Source of the DNA: Chitinophaga sp. CF418
GTDB lineage: Bacteria; Bacteroidota; Bacteroidia; Chitinophagales; Chitinophagaceae
Length of the DNA: 64,000 nucleotides
Direction: 5' to 3'
Assembly: GCF_900142925.1 (NCBI RefSeq)
Contig: NZ_FRCN01000004.1
Location: forward strand, 1-64,000
In this document: piece after piece, positions 52,669 to 62,327 of the stretch
How positions within the stretch are numbered: the first letter of the stretch is position 1
How the letters are laid out: each line of letters begins with the position of its first letter
Translations under genes and position numbers: made by a program
Notes under the pieces: generated by a model
What the model was told of the DNA's origin: nothing
Seen by the model: only the letters and a program-made list of their open reading frames with translations
The model's database searches: none

Positions 52669-54239
52669 TTGAATAACAGGCGGACTACATTACTGATCTC
52701 TTTATTATTAAAGCGGCTAAATCTTCCCATAATGAGGGCCTGCGTTTGTCCGGAGGTATTGATGGTTTCAAATACCCTAAGCAGGACGCCTGAAAAATCA
52801 GCGGTATTGTTATATCCCTGCGCCAGTTTGGCCGTTCTGTCCAACACCATGAACCCACTGCGGTGCACGTTATCATAGCGGGTGAAATTCCCATTCACAA
52901 CTACCAGTCCGTTACTCAGCTGCTGTGCACAGTAATAACTTTCATTACTTGCCCTCTGTGCAGCGATGAATTGTTCATCAGGCGTACCGTCCGTCCGTAA
53001 CATCACTAACCCGCTGTGCGCAGTACCATCGAACTTATCAAAGTTGCCCGCCAGCACGAAGCGTTGTGTGGTTTCATTATAACGGATGGAAATAATATCG
53101 TTGTCAGCACCACTGCCACCAAAGCCGGGGTCCAGACTGCCATCCAGGTTCAGACGTGCTATATAGGGCGCCGGTTGCCCGTTATAGCGTGTAAAACGAC
53201 CTACAATGATGATCTTCCCGTCAGCCTGCTGATAAGCGTCGCTGATAGGACCATTAGGGCCATCAAAACTCCTGTGACGCGCCAGGTCATAGTTGAAAGA
53301 GGAATCCAGGGTGCCGTCAGGATAAAAGCGTATCAGCTGGCGGACCAGTATACTATCGGTAACGAGTGAATCTCTTTCCTGCAGATAATCTGATTTCCCA
53401 TATACAAACCGCAGGTAGTAGTTGAAACCACCAATGGCGGTAATACGATTATTATATACAAAGACCCGGTTAATCCTCCCGTCTGTACCGCCATTGAAAG
53501 AAGGCACTGTATCCTTGTCAGTAAAAGTGTTCACACTCATAGAGTCAATAGAACCGTTACTATTCAATACGGTGATGTTATGGATCTCTGCCTGATGGAT
53601 GTCGTAGGAAGCAAAGCTGCCGCCTACCACCAGCTTACCACTGGGCAATACCCCTATACTGTTCAGCGAACCATCAGCTCCTCTTCCCGACTGCAGGCTG
53701 CGGTCCATTTCCCCATCGCGGGAAGTCAACACTATCCTGCTGATAGGTCTTACTATGCCTTTACGTTCATAGTCCAGGAAATCGCCTACCAGCAATATCC
53801 TTCCGTCAGCAAAGCGATATACATCGCTCACCCAGCTGTTGGCGCCTACCACTACTTTATAGTTGTTGTCGATATCCAGGTTGCCTCTTACTTTGAAAAG
53901 GGGGCCGAAGAAGATCTGATCGCCGATAGTCACAGAAGTCACACCAGTACTGGCAGTAACAGGTACTTTCACCTGTATGCCGGTAGAATCCACTTTTACG
54001 ATCTCTGCGGCCTCTCCGTTAAAGTTGAACAGCAGGGAATCCCTGTATTTCATGAGCCCCTTACCTTTAAAGGTGATCACAGTACCCGGCGCAGCTTCTG
54101 ACGGATTGGGTATTTCCGTACTTAGCGTTACTCCCAGCGGTTCTTTTCCCCCGGCATAAGGATCATCGTACGCTTTATCTTTTTTACAGGCTGTTACGAA
54201 AAGCATCATTAACAGCGCTGCCATTGATATTATTCTCAT
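52665..54239 (-). CDS. Lipoprotein with IPT/TIG domain and delta-60-type propeller (DUF5008)
   Basis: About 524 residues from the ATG at 54239 (MRIISMAALLMMLFVTAC, lipoprotein signal; another ATG lies three codons earlier). Residues about 35-110 are an IPT/TIG domain (EAAPGTVITFKGKGL, VKVPVTASTGVTSVTIGD). From about 125 to the end, repeated blades of the delta-60 type follow: DGRILLVGDFLDYERKG, SGKLVVGGSFASYD, DGKIIIVGRFTRYNG, QRFVLAGNFDKFDG and NGLVVVNGNFTRYDN. It has no catalytic residues that I can see and is probably a surface-exposed binding protein. It lies 17 nt after the fasciclin gene and is coupled to the phosphatase-fold gene. Confidence 0.85.
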   Translation of the reverse strand: MRIISMAALLMMLFVTACKKDKAYDDPYAGGKEPLGVTLSTEIPNPSEAAPGTVITFKGKGLMKYRDSLLFNFNGEAAEIVKVDSTGIQVKVPVTASTGVTSVTIGDQIFFGPLFKVRGNLDIDNNYKVVVGANSWVSDVYRFADGRILLVGDFLDYERKGIVRPISRIVLTSRDGEMDRSLQSGRGADGSLNSIGVLPSGKLVVGGSFASYDIHQAEIHNITVLNSNGSIDSMSVNTFTDKDTVPSFNGGTDGRINRVFVYNNRITAIGGFNYYLRFVYGKSDYLQERDSLVTDSILVRQLIRFYPDGTLDSSFNYDLARHRSFDGPNGPISDAYQQADGKIIIVGRFTRYNGQPAPYIARLNLDGSLDPGFGGSGADNDIISIRYNETTQRFVLAGNFDKFDGTAHSGLVMLRTDGTPDEQFIAAQRASNESYYCAQQLSNGLVVVNGNFTRYDNVHRSGFMVLDRTAKLAQGYNNTADFSGVLLRVFETINTSGQTQALIMGRFSRFNNKEISNVVRLLFK

Positions 54240-54256
54240 GTGATACACGCTTTTTA

Positions 54257-54958
54257 TTAACCTCCGTTTTCCATTACAGAGATCATGTCTGCAATGAAGA
54301 GATCTCCCTGGAATCCGAAATAGTAATGATCATCCGTCAATGTATGGACGACCCCGTTGTAAGTAGTGATATTACAGGAGGCCACATAATCAATGATCCA
54401 GTTCTCCCTGGGCCTTGCAGGATCCGGGATGCAGGCAATGGAGAGCTGCCGGTACCCCACATACTTCACACCGTTATCATCATTATACACAACGCCAATG
54501 TTCATAGGCGAGCCATTCCATGACAGGAACCCTTGCCCCGGATAGGTATTCAGCAGGTTATAATCTATCTGAGGATAATCCTTCAGTTCATTACTGCCAT
54601 GAAACATATACCGCTGCAGGTATTTAAACCAGATCTCCTTTGGTACGTCCGACAGCGCTTTGACAGTATCATGCCCTAAACGGTACAGGTCATAATTAAG
54701 GGACCTCATCAAACGCAGCACACTTCTGTCAGTCGGCGCGAAGAAAGTAAGCGTATCACTGTTAAAAACCTCTTCCATACCCGCCAGTCTTACAATCGTA
54801 GCCACGGTATCAAAATAGAAAGGTACAGCGTCCAGGTAGTCCAGTGTAGTTCCTTTAAAAACAGGATCGTGGGTACCGGAATCCTGATAGTATTTATCTT
54901 TATTACAGGCGCACAAACCCAGTAAGAGGGCAGCCATAAAGCACAGTATTGTCCGCAT
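54257..54958 (-). CDS. Fasciclin-domain lipoprotein
   Basis: 233 residues with a lipoprotein signal (MRTILCFMAALLLGLCAC). One FAS1 domain spans about 40-225: TTLDYLDAV, LTFFAPTDRSVLRLM (the H1-type FAPTD motif) and NGVVHTLTDDHYYFGF near the end. FAS1 domains mediate adhesion or polysaccharide binding. It starts 10 nt after susD and is the second fasciclin protein of the operon; the other lies next to the first SusC/SusD pair. Confidence 0.92.
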   Translation of the reverse strand: MRTILCFMAALLLGLCACNKDKYYQDSGTHDPVFKGTTLDYLDAVPFYFDTVATIVRLAGMEEVFNSDTLTFFAPTDRSVLRLMRSLNYDLYRLGHDTVKALSDVPKEIWFKYLQRYMFHGSNELKDYPQIDYNLLNTYPGQGFLSWNGSPMNIGVVYNDDNGVKYVGYRQLSIACIPDPARPRENWIIDYVASCNITTYNGVVHTLTDDHYYFGFQGDLFIADMISVMENGG

Positions 54959-54968
54959 AAGTATTATT

Positions 54969-56495
54969 TTATCTTAACCAATAATTGTTCAGTTGCATAT
55001 AGGGATTGTTATCCAGCGCAGCAGTATTGATAGGCCATGTCCAGCCACCGTTATCGAACTGCGCCTGTGTAAGCGGATAGTAACACCATTGCTGGTTCGT
55101 CACCCTGCCGGTACGCACCACATCAAAATAATAGTGACCTTCCATCATCAGCTCTTTTGCCCTTTCCGTAAAAATGGCGTCCTTCAGTGCCTGGCCTGTT
55201 CCTCCCTGGTATAACGTCGTCTTTGCACGCTGCCTGATCATGTTCATCAAACGGATGGCTTCATCTGTCTGTCCCAGTTCTGCCAATGCTTCTGCTCTCA
55301 GCAGGATGGCGCCGGCATACCGCAATACAATGAGGTTGTTATCCACATTCACGTCCGAATTACCCTGCTCGTAAAGGCTGTTATACTTGAGAAACATGAA
55401 AGTGCCATCGTTGGCAAACATCTGTGAGTCGAACCACATCTGGATCCTGGCATCGGGCACACCCGATGGATACAGGCGCCGCAGATACTCTGCACGGAAG
55501 TAACAGAAGCTATACTGGTGGTTCCAGGCAGGACGTTTATACGGGTAATGCACCACCAGCTCGGAAAGGTCATTCCATTTCTCTGCCAGTCCTTCTCCAT
55601 AGTTGGAGCTGATCACGATATCAAACAGGCTTTCCCTTGAACGGCCTTTGAAGATGGTAAATGACTCTTCTATCGGCAATAGCATATAAGCGCCGCTTTT
55701 CATCAGTTCATCACCCAGATCAGCTGTAGTCTGATAATGATTTTGTGCGTTTGCTTTATCGAAACCGGCATTCCACATATGCATTTCCATCAACAGTCCG
55801 ATAGCAGATCCCCGACTGGTACGGGCACCCTGGTAAGCAGGCTCCGTAAAGCTCCAGGGCAACGCTTCCAATACCGCTGTCAGGTCTGCAATACAATTGT
55901 TCATTACTGTCACCATTTTCTCCCTCGGTAATGGCGCCTGGTGATAAGCATCTGTGTAGTACACCACATCTCCCCATAGCCTTACCATGATGAAATAGGA
56001 AAGACAGCGCATAAAGGTGGCTTCTGCTTTATAAGTCTTTTTACGGGCCTCGTCCAGGTCGGGTATAGCCCTTCTGTCCACTTCATAGATAAGGATATTA
56101 CAGGCCTGTATCACGCGATAGAAAGGCTTCCAGTCTGCCAGCATATAGAGATCGAAGATGTCCCAGAAATCTTTTCCTGCCGGCCTGTAAATAACCGGTA
56201 TCAGGTCATTTTTGGCTACATATTCCACGAAGGTCCTGTCAGACCCGTCCCCCTTCGGCGACATGGCCAGCATCCCCCCCCTTGCTTCCCCCGCCAGGGC
56301 AAACAGCGGACAGGAACCTGAAGCATCCCTGAACAGGCCATAGATATCCCATATATTATCTTCTACATCTTTCGCTGATTTGAAGAACGTGTTCCCTGAA
56401 AGCCGGTCCAGCGGCTCCACATTCAGGAACTTCTTACACCCGTACTGACTGCAAAGCAGTAAACAGGCAGTGATATAAATAAACCTCCGGAGCAT
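54969..56495 (-). CDS. SusD/RagB-type lipoprotein (second pair of the twin operon)
   Basis: About 508 residues from the ATG at 56495 (MLRRFIYITACLLLCSQYGC, lipoprotein signal; the longer frame from 56528 would overlap susC). Family features: FLNVEPLDRLSGNTFFKSA after the Cys, KAEATFMRCLSYFIMVRLWGDVVY, a TPR helix ILLRAEALAELGQTDEAIRL and the C-terminal ERAKELMMEGHYYFDVVRTG. It caps the preceding SusC barrel and binds the imported ligand. The gap to susC is 19 nt. Confidence 0.95.
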   Translation of the reverse strand: MLRRFIYITACLLLCSQYGCKKFLNVEPLDRLSGNTFFKSAKDVEDNIWDIYGLFRDASGSCPLFALAGEARGGMLAMSPKGDGSDRTFVEYVAKNDLIPVIYRPAGKDFWDIFDLYMLADWKPFYRVIQACNILIYEVDRRAIPDLDEARKKTYKAEATFMRCLSYFIMVRLWGDVVYYTDAYHQAPLPREKMVTVMNNCIADLTAVLEALPWSFTEPAYQGARTSRGSAIGLLMEMHMWNAGFDKANAQNHYQTTADLGDELMKSGAYMLLPIEESFTIFKGRSRESLFDIVISSNYGEGLAEKWNDLSELVVHYPYKRPAWNHQYSFCYFRAEYLRRLYPSGVPDARIQMWFDSQMFANDGTFMFLKYNSLYEQGNSDVNVDNNLIVLRYAGAILLRAEALAELGQTDEAIRLMNMIRQRAKTTLYQGGTGQALKDAIFTERAKELMMEGHYYFDVVRTGRVTNQQWCYYPLTQAQFDNGGWTWPINTAALDNNPYMQLNNYWLR

Positions 56496-56514
56496 AGCAA
56501 TACTTTTAAAGACA

Positions 56515-59500
56515 TTAGAATTCAACATTCATCCCGAAGTTGTAACTACGGGCAATCGGATAACCTCCTGACTGATCGCGCCCCAGAGCAGATACGTTCT
56601 CCGGATTAGGGCCGCTATACGGCGAGAAGGTGATCAGGTTATTGGCAGACAGGTACATACGGACAGAGTTGATGCTGTAACGGCTTGTAAACTTCCTGTT
56701 CACCAGGTAAGCCAGCGTCATGGTATTCACCTTGAAGTACGAGCCATCTTCCTGTATCAGCGTCTGATCATAGCGGTAAGGCCTGATGTCGTTGTAGCGT
56801 TTGTAGTCAAAAGGATTAGGATATTTCGCAGTGGACCCCTGCCCTTTCCAGTAGTCGACATCACTGAAATCGACCATCGCTTTCTTATTATAAGGATCTC
56901 CCAGGAACTGCATTCTCTCTGCGAATGCGTTATTCAGGATATCCCTGATGAGCGTGAAAGAAGTGCTGATGTTGAGAGAGAAGTTCTTCCAGTTCACGTA
57001 AGACTGTATACCACCAGTGATCAGCGGTTGTGAATTACCGGCAGGCACATAATCATTTCCATCCAGGATGTAGTTACCATCCACATCTTTCCAGATAGGA
57101 TCTCCTGCTTTAAAGTAAGTACCATTTGCGGTACGGAAACGTTGACCGGTAGCAGGATCTACAGGCACATCCGCATCGGTGGCGTAAACGCCCTCCGTCT
57201 TCAGCAGATAGTTGGTAAGACTGTTACGTCCCACACGGAACAATGTATGCTGACTAGTCGAATTGTCATATTGCACCAGTTGTCTTGCGCCGTTCGGAAG
57301 ACTGGTCAGCACGTCTTTGTTCAAGGCGCCATTGAGTGAAATGGTCCACTGTACCGCACTCGTACGTGGCAACGGACGGAAGGTGAAGGTCAGCTCATAT
57401 CCGTAGTTGATCAGTGAAGTTTCATTAGTAGTGATCTCATTGAAGCCGGTAATATTGGACAATGATTTGGTACGCAGCAGGTTCTTCACGGTTTTATAGT
57501 ATCCGTCGAAGATCACCTCTAACCTGCTGTCAAAGAACCCTGCCTCAAAACCAAAGTTATACTGTGTCGTGGCAGTGGGCTGCAGATAGGTATTGGGCAG
57601 CTGGCCGAAGTTAATGCCTAAGCGGGGATTCGCATTATAAGTACCTCGTGGATCATAGGTACCGTAGATGGAAAAGATATCACCGGTAGGTACAATGTTC
57701 TGCCCCCAGCTACCACGCAGTGATCCATAGGTCAGCCATTTACTGCTGCTCAGACCCGGTTCCTTGTTGAAGTTCCAACGGATACCAATGGCGGGGTTCT
57801 TGGAGTATGGATCCTCAAAACCGCTGCTGGATGTGCCATCCATACGGTAACTGAAATCCACTACATACTTCTGCTTGTAGTTGTAGGAAAATGTTCCTGC
57901 AAAGGAGGCCACGTGCTGTTTGCTGTAGTTATCCAGGAGACCTCCTCCGCGGGAAGCATATCCATCATAACCGAGCGGTCCTTCGTATTGGTTATTCGGC
58001 GTTTTTTCCTGCTGAATCACCTGTGCCTGGAAACCGCGGTTATAGAATTCGTTAAAAGCAGAAATGAAGAAATTATGGTTTGTATTCAGGATATAGTTAT
58101 ATGATATCGTATTGCGGTTGTACAGTGTATACTTCCGGTCATTGTAAGCATAGATCTGAGAGAAATCATTATGAGCCTCTGCAGGAGTGAATCTGTCTTC
58201 CGTATTGGAAGCATATTCATAACTCACGCTGGAACCAAGGTTCAGGCCCTGTATTAATTGATAGCTCACATCAAGACTGCTGCGCACGTTTCCCGTTTTG
58301 TTGTCATTCCTGGTGTTCAATGCAGATAACACGCCGGCAGTACTTTGGTAAAAAGAAGGTCCCGGCAGTAATGATGAGGCAGACGCGTTACTCGATACCC
58401 CGCTCTGTGTAAGGCCATTACCATCGCCCTTATTCCTTCTACCCACCTGCGTGGACAAAGTAGTAAACACTCTGAATTTGGGATTAGGCTGATACAGCAT
58501 ATTCGTATTAATAGAATAACGGTCAAATCCTGTATTGCGGATCACCCCATTTTCATGATAGTACCCCAGGTCTACCTTATAGTTAAACTTAGGATCACCA
58601 CCGCTGATATTCACGTTGTGCGTCTGGTTGTAAGTAGTAGCATAGAAAACATTCTGCCAGTCTGTGGAGTTGTTGTAATATGGATTCAGACTATCCGCCA
58701 GGAAAGGCTGGTTAGAGATCTTGTAAATATCCTCCATGTTATTTCCTCCATAGATCATTCCCAGCCTTATTCTTCTCTCTTCCTTACCACCTATGGTAGG
58801 GCGTAGTTTAGGAGGGTTATTGATGAAGAAGTTACCCGTATATCTTACTATGGGGATAGGAGAACTACCACGCCTTGTCGTGATCAGGATCACACCATAT
58901 GCGCCTCTTGATCCATACAAGGCCGTAGCCTGCGAGTCTTTCAGGATCTCCATACTTTCAATGTCTTCCGGAGGAATCAGTGATAAAGGGCTTACGCCTG
59001 GTCCCGCCGATTGATATCCATATTCAAAGTTGGCATCTGCCTCTACCGGTACCCCATCTATTACATATAGCGGAGACGTGGGAGAAAGAAAGGCGTCATT
59101 ACCACTACCGGTAACGCTGATATTGGACAAACCCCTGATTTGTATGATACCACGGCCACCCGGTGTACCGGTATTGTTCTGAATATTCAGACCTGCTACG
59201 CGCCCCTGTAAGAGTTGTTCCACATTCGATACAGGAATATCCTGCAGCTCCTTACCGCTTACGATCACGGCAGAACCTGTGGTAACCTCCCTGGTCTTCT
59301 TCTGGTAACCGATCACGACCGCTTCATTCAGTTTATTCTCCGTTACCACCAGCCTTATCACCAGATCACGTTTGTCTTTCAGTTTAAACTTATAATCTGA
59401 AAAGCCGATATAGCGGAACAACAAAGCAGCATCCGGTACAACAGATACACTGAAAGCACCTGAAGCATTAGTAACGCCTACTGCTTTAGGCGGAGTACCC

Positions 59501-59646
59501 GCCATGATGCTTACGCCCACCAGCGGTTCATTGGTCTGGGCATCCCTTACTACGCCCTTCACCTGTATTTTCTCCTGTGCCTGCGCCACCAGTACCGGCA
59601 GCAACAGTAACAGTCCTATCATTTTATATAAACGCAGACATTGCAT
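56515..59646 (-). CDS. SusC-type TonB-dependent transporter (second of the twin operon)
   Basis: About 1043 residues from the ATG at 59646 (MQCLRLYKMIGLLLLLPVLV, signal start). Order: carboxypeptidase-like domain (IQVKGVVRDAQTNEPLVGVS), TonB/plug segment (KLNEAVVIGYQKKTREVTTG, VEQLLQGRVAGLNIQ, LYVIDGVPV, ESMEILKDSQATALYGSRGA) and a barrel ending IARSYNFGMNVEF. The longer frame from 59679 would overlap the DUF5007 gene. It follows that gene by 25 nt and precedes its own susD. No CAZyme accompanies it, so the imported ligand is unknown. Confidence 0.95.
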   Translation of the reverse strand: MQCLRLYKMIGLLLLLPVLVAQAQEKIQVKGVVRDAQTNEPLVGVSIMAGTPPKAVGVTNASGAFSVSVVPDAALLFRYIGFSDYKFKLKDKRDLVIRLVVTENKLNEAVVIGYQKKTREVTTGSAVIVSGKELQDIPVSNVEQLLQGRVAGLNIQNNTGTPGGRGIIQIRGLSNISVTGSGNDAFLSPTSPLYVIDGVPVEADANFEYGYQSAGPGVSPLSLIPPEDIESMEILKDSQATALYGSRGAYGVILITTRRGSSPIPIVRYTGNFFINNPPKLRPTIGGKEERRIRLGMIYGGNNMEDIYKISNQPFLADSLNPYYNNSTDWQNVFYATTYNQTHNVNISGGDPKFNYKVDLGYYHENGVIRNTGFDRYSINTNMLYQPNPKFRVFTTLSTQVGRRNKGDGNGLTQSGVSSNASASSLLPGPSFYQSTAGVLSALNTRNDNKTGNVRSSLDVSYQLIQGLNLGSSVSYEYASNTEDRFTPAEAHNDFSQIYAYNDRKYTLYNRNTISYNYILNTNHNFFISAFNEFYNRGFQAQVIQQEKTPNNQYEGPLGYDGYASRGGGLLDNYSKQHVASFAGTFSYNYKQKYVVDFSYRMDGTSSSGFEDPYSKNPAIGIRWNFNKEPGLSSSKWLTYGSLRGSWGQNIVPTGDIFSIYGTYDPRGTYNANPRLGINFGQLPNTYLQPTATTQYNFGFEAGFFDSRLEVIFDGYYKTVKNLLRTKSLSNITGFNEITTNETSLINYGYELTFTFRPLPRTSAVQWTISLNGALNKDVLTSLPNGARQLVQYDNSTSQHTLFRVGRNSLTNYLLKTEGVYATDADVPVDPATGQRFRTANGTYFKAGDPIWKDVDGNYILDGNDYVPAGNSQPLITGGIQSYVNWKNFSLNISTSFTLIRDILNNAFAERMQFLGDPYNKKAMVDFSDVDYWKGQGSTAKYPNPFDYKRYNDIRPYRYDQTLIQEDGSYFKVNTMTLAYLVNRKFTSRYSINSVRMYLSANNLITFSPYSGPNPENVSALGRDQSGGYPIARSYNFGMNVEF

Positions 59647-59671
59647 AGTCACAGTTTTTTGTGTTGTTAAC

Positions 59672-60712
59672 TCATTCATCCCTGAACCTTGGATTATTCC
59701 GGAAATAGAAAATGATCTCCCAGTCGCCTTTCTGATAAATATTGAAATTCAGGTCCAGTACGCCGATTTCCCTGATATTCCCAAATCCCAGCCTGCTGAA
59801 GCTGAACTTCACATATGCCTGCGAGCCGTCTCCATTCGTATATCTTGTTTTAAAGCGCATTACGGGGATCGGATAAGCCACCTGGTAGTTCACCTCCGTT
59901 GCCGTCATCTGTTTATTGAAGCCGTGTAAAAGGGAATCCCAGGGCGTAAGATTGAACTTCTCAGGATTGATAGGCAGGGAATCCTTATCCATGAACTTGA
60001 AGGATAAAGAATTGCCGTCTCCTTTGCGATGAAAGAATACCCTGACACTATCGCCTTTCAATTGCAGATTGGTGCCATCATCTATCATGTTGTATACACC
60101 CGGGTGATTGTAGATCAGCTCAAATATGGATGAATCATTAGGATTGGGATAATTCGCGCGATGTGCGCCTGTGATCGCATCATACTCATAAGGCGCATAA
60201 GCTTGTTCCTTGAATGGCATCAGGGAAAGGTCTTTATACATGTTGGTGCCACCGGAATTGGAGGCTTCCACATCGAACAAATAACCAGAGTCAGGTTGCT
60301 GTCGCATGGAGATGCCCTTTGCTTCCGCCCAGAGTACAAAATCGCCTGACTGTTGTCTGACTTCAAAAACAGAATGGGTTTCTATACCACGTTTGGCTTC
60401 TATCTCTGCCAGTGATTTTTCCTCGCCGGTATAAGTCGCTTTCCAGACCAGTGCTTCTACTTTCTGTTCAAAATCATTGGTAGCTTTACCATCCTTCTTA
60501 TACCTTACGTTCAGTATGCGGAAATTGATGGGGGTTGTAGAGTTATCTGTATTAAAGATCTGGGAATATAAAGTGGTCCGCCCCAGTATAGGAGAGAATA
60601 CCCGCTGGTTATACACCGCGCGCTTGCTGAGGTAGTCGAGATCGTCTGCCGCCCATTTACGGCAGGCGAAGAACAACAATGATAAAGACAGTAATATAAA
60701 AAGTCGTCGCAT
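59672..60712 (-). CDS. DUF5007-like lipoprotein
   Basis: 346 residues with a lipoprotein signal (MRRLFILLSLSLLFFAC, Cys at 17). The mature protein is mostly beta (FEQKVEALVWKATYTGEEK, VRVFFHRKGDGNSLSF, PIPVMRFKTRYTNGDGSQAY and a C-terminal GDWEIIFYFRNNPRF). I match it to DUF5007, a family recurring with fasciclin and SusCD genes in Bacteroidota; no function is known to me. It lies 13 nt after the fasciclin-CBM6 gene and 25 nt before susC. Confidence 0.75.
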   Translation of the reverse strand: MRRLFILLSLSLLFFACRKWAADDLDYLSKRAVYNQRVFSPILGRTTLYSQIFNTDNSTTPINFRILNVRYKKDGKATNDFEQKVEALVWKATYTGEEKSLAEIEAKRGIETHSVFEVRQQSGDFVLWAEAKGISMRQQPDSGYLFDVEASNSGGTNMYKDLSLMPFKEQAYAPYEYDAITGAHRANYPNPNDSSIFELIYNHPGVYNMIDDGTNLQLKGDSVRVFFHRKGDGNSLSFKFMDKDSLPINPEKFNLTPWDSLLHGFNKQMTATEVNYQVAYPIPVMRFKTRYTNGDGSQAYVKFSFSRLGFGNIREIGVLDLNFNIYQKGDWEIIFYFRNNPRFRDE

Positions 60713-60725
60713 GGGTAGTAATGTT

Positions 60726-62327
60726 TTAGTTTAATGGCCGGAATGTGACAGACTTCACATCGAACCCTTCGTGATCTACAAAAAAGCGCATCACATGCGT
60801 CCCTTTAGTCAGATAGACACTGGTGGTGACGTTTTGTCTTTTATGATAATTGCCAGTGTTAGGCATTTTCAGCTGGCCTGTAACATCCACTCCGTCAAAC
60901 TCAAGGTGAACAACCCCATCACTCCTTTCAGAACCGGCGAGTATGTATGTGTTATAATATCCTGTCTCTTTTACCACTACTGTGTAGTTCATCCATTCGC
61001 CCGTACCCGTCCAGCCCACCTGGTAGCCGCCGCCTTCGTTTTTAGCGAAGTCGATGTCCACACCTTCATTCGGACGGTATTTACCACCATTGTTACCTGT
61101 GTTGTCATCATGATAAGCTACCCCTTCACCGCCGCTGTCATAGTCTTCCAGGGTGATCACACCGGGGATAGTCATCGGGGCACCTTTACGTAAAAACTTG
61201 AGGAAACGCAGATCGTAATTGGCGAAATCGAAGTATAGCTTCATGAGATGGCGGCCTGCGGTCAGTTGTATTGTTGTAGTAATATCACGGAAAGTATCAT
61301 AGCCGCCAGTCCCCGGCATCACCAGAGCACTGCCCACTATCGGCTTTCCATCCATCTCAAGGTGTACCCTGCCATCACTGCCACCGCTACCATAACGCAA
61401 GGTCATATCATACTCACCGGTCTCTGTTACTTCAACCGTGTAGTCCATCCACTCTCCTGTTTCTGTCCAGCCTACTTTCAGGCCAGCTTCACCGGCAGTA
61501 GCAATATCTACCTGGTCGGCCGGACGATATTGTCCTCCCTGGTTGTTCAGGGAGAAATCCAGGTAAGCAACCTTATTACCACCGCGATTGAATTGTTCCA
61601 GTCCTACTACGCCGGGTATGTAGAAAGGAAATTCATTCCACGGAGAAGACACAGTAGGGTTCATCCTCGGGATAAATTCATCAAAGCCGAACATGTGATC
61701 TTTATCCAGCACATTCACCAGTCCTGTTTTGGTCTTAATGTCAATAGCCACTGTGCTGGCGTTACTCCAGCGATTGGTGTAGATCACGCCCTTCGTGTCA
61801 CTGAAGGTGATCACGCCAGGCCCGCCGTTCACGTGGCCTTCCGCATCCGTACGATTGAACTTACCATGCATGGGATAGTTATACCTTATAGCTGTCAGTC
61901 CGATACCATCCTGCAACACCATAGTGCGGGAGGCAAATGTATCCCTGACAATGTAGCGGCATACGAGCGTATCCAGTTGCTCATAAGGTATAGTGTTGAT
62001 AAACATATGTGCCCTTCCCTGAATAGTGCGGAGCGTATTCATGTTTTCAATCGCCTGTTTGAAGCTGGCGTCAGTAGGAGCGAATACGGTATACAAACCA
62101 GACTTCAATGTATCCGTCAGGTGTACCCTTTCCACTGCCAGCAGGAAGGAATCATATTGATGTTCGCTTTGCAGGAACTCGAGGGTACTACCATCAAATT
62201 CCTTCAGCTGGTTCTCATAACTGTAGTACCCACTGTCCTTTTTGCAAGCCGGGAATAACAACAGTATTCCCAGTCCTGCTACCAGGAGCCTCTTTATGCT
62301 GATCATATATCTTATCGTTTTTATCAT
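60726..62327 (-). CDS. Fasciclin lipoprotein with two CBM6-type modules
   Basis: About 533 residues from the ATG at 62327, which overlaps the susD stop as ATGA; an inner ATG at 62306 also gives a lipoprotein signal (MISIKRLLVAGLGILLLFPAC). A FAS1 domain covers about 40-220 (STLEFLQ, YTVFAPTDASFKQAI, TNRWSNASTVAI). Two similar modules follow (about 245-385 and 390-533), each with the CBM6 pattern: GVVGLEQFNRGGNKVAYLD / GVITLEDYDSGGEGVAYHD, QYRPADQVDI / KYRPNEGVDI, GWTETGEWMDYTV / GWTGTGEWMNYTV, and LTAGRHLMKLYFD / LTKGTHVMRFFVD. CBM6 binds beta-glycan chains, so the protein probably holds a polysaccharide at the surface. Confidence 0.92.
   Translation of the reverse strand: MIKTIRYMISIKRLLVAGLGILLLFPACKKDSGYYSYENQLKEFDGSTLEFLQSEHQYDSFLLAVERVHLTDTLKSGLYTVFAPTDASFKQAIENMNTLRTIQGRAHMFINTIPYEQLDTLVCRYIVRDTFASRTMVLQDGIGLTAIRYNYPMHGKFNRTDAEGHVNGGPGVITFSDTKGVIYTNRWSNASTVAIDIKTKTGLVNVLDKDHMFGFDEFIPRMNPTVSSPWNEFPFYIPGVVGLEQFNRGGNKVAYLDFSLNNQGGQYRPADQVDIATAGEAGLKVGWTETGEWMDYTVEVTETGEYDMTLRYGSGGSDGRVHLEMDGKPIVGSALVMPGTGGYDTFRDITTTIQLTAGRHLMKLYFDFANYDLRFLKFLRKGAPMTIPGVITLEDYDSGGEGVAYHDDNTGNNGGKYRPNEGVDIDFAKNEGGGYQVGWTGTGEWMNYTVVVKETGYYNTYILAGSERSDGVVHLEFDGVDVTGQLKMPNTGNYHKRQNVTTSVYLTKGTHVMRFFVDHEGFDVKSVTFRPLN

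Noticed and set aside
61248..62258. Long plus-strand frame of 336 codons antisense to the fasciclin-CBM6 gene
   Set aside because: The minus strand carries clear FAS1 and CBM6 motifs and a signal; the plus frame is a shadow with His/Cys/Ile-rich low-plausibility text and no domain.
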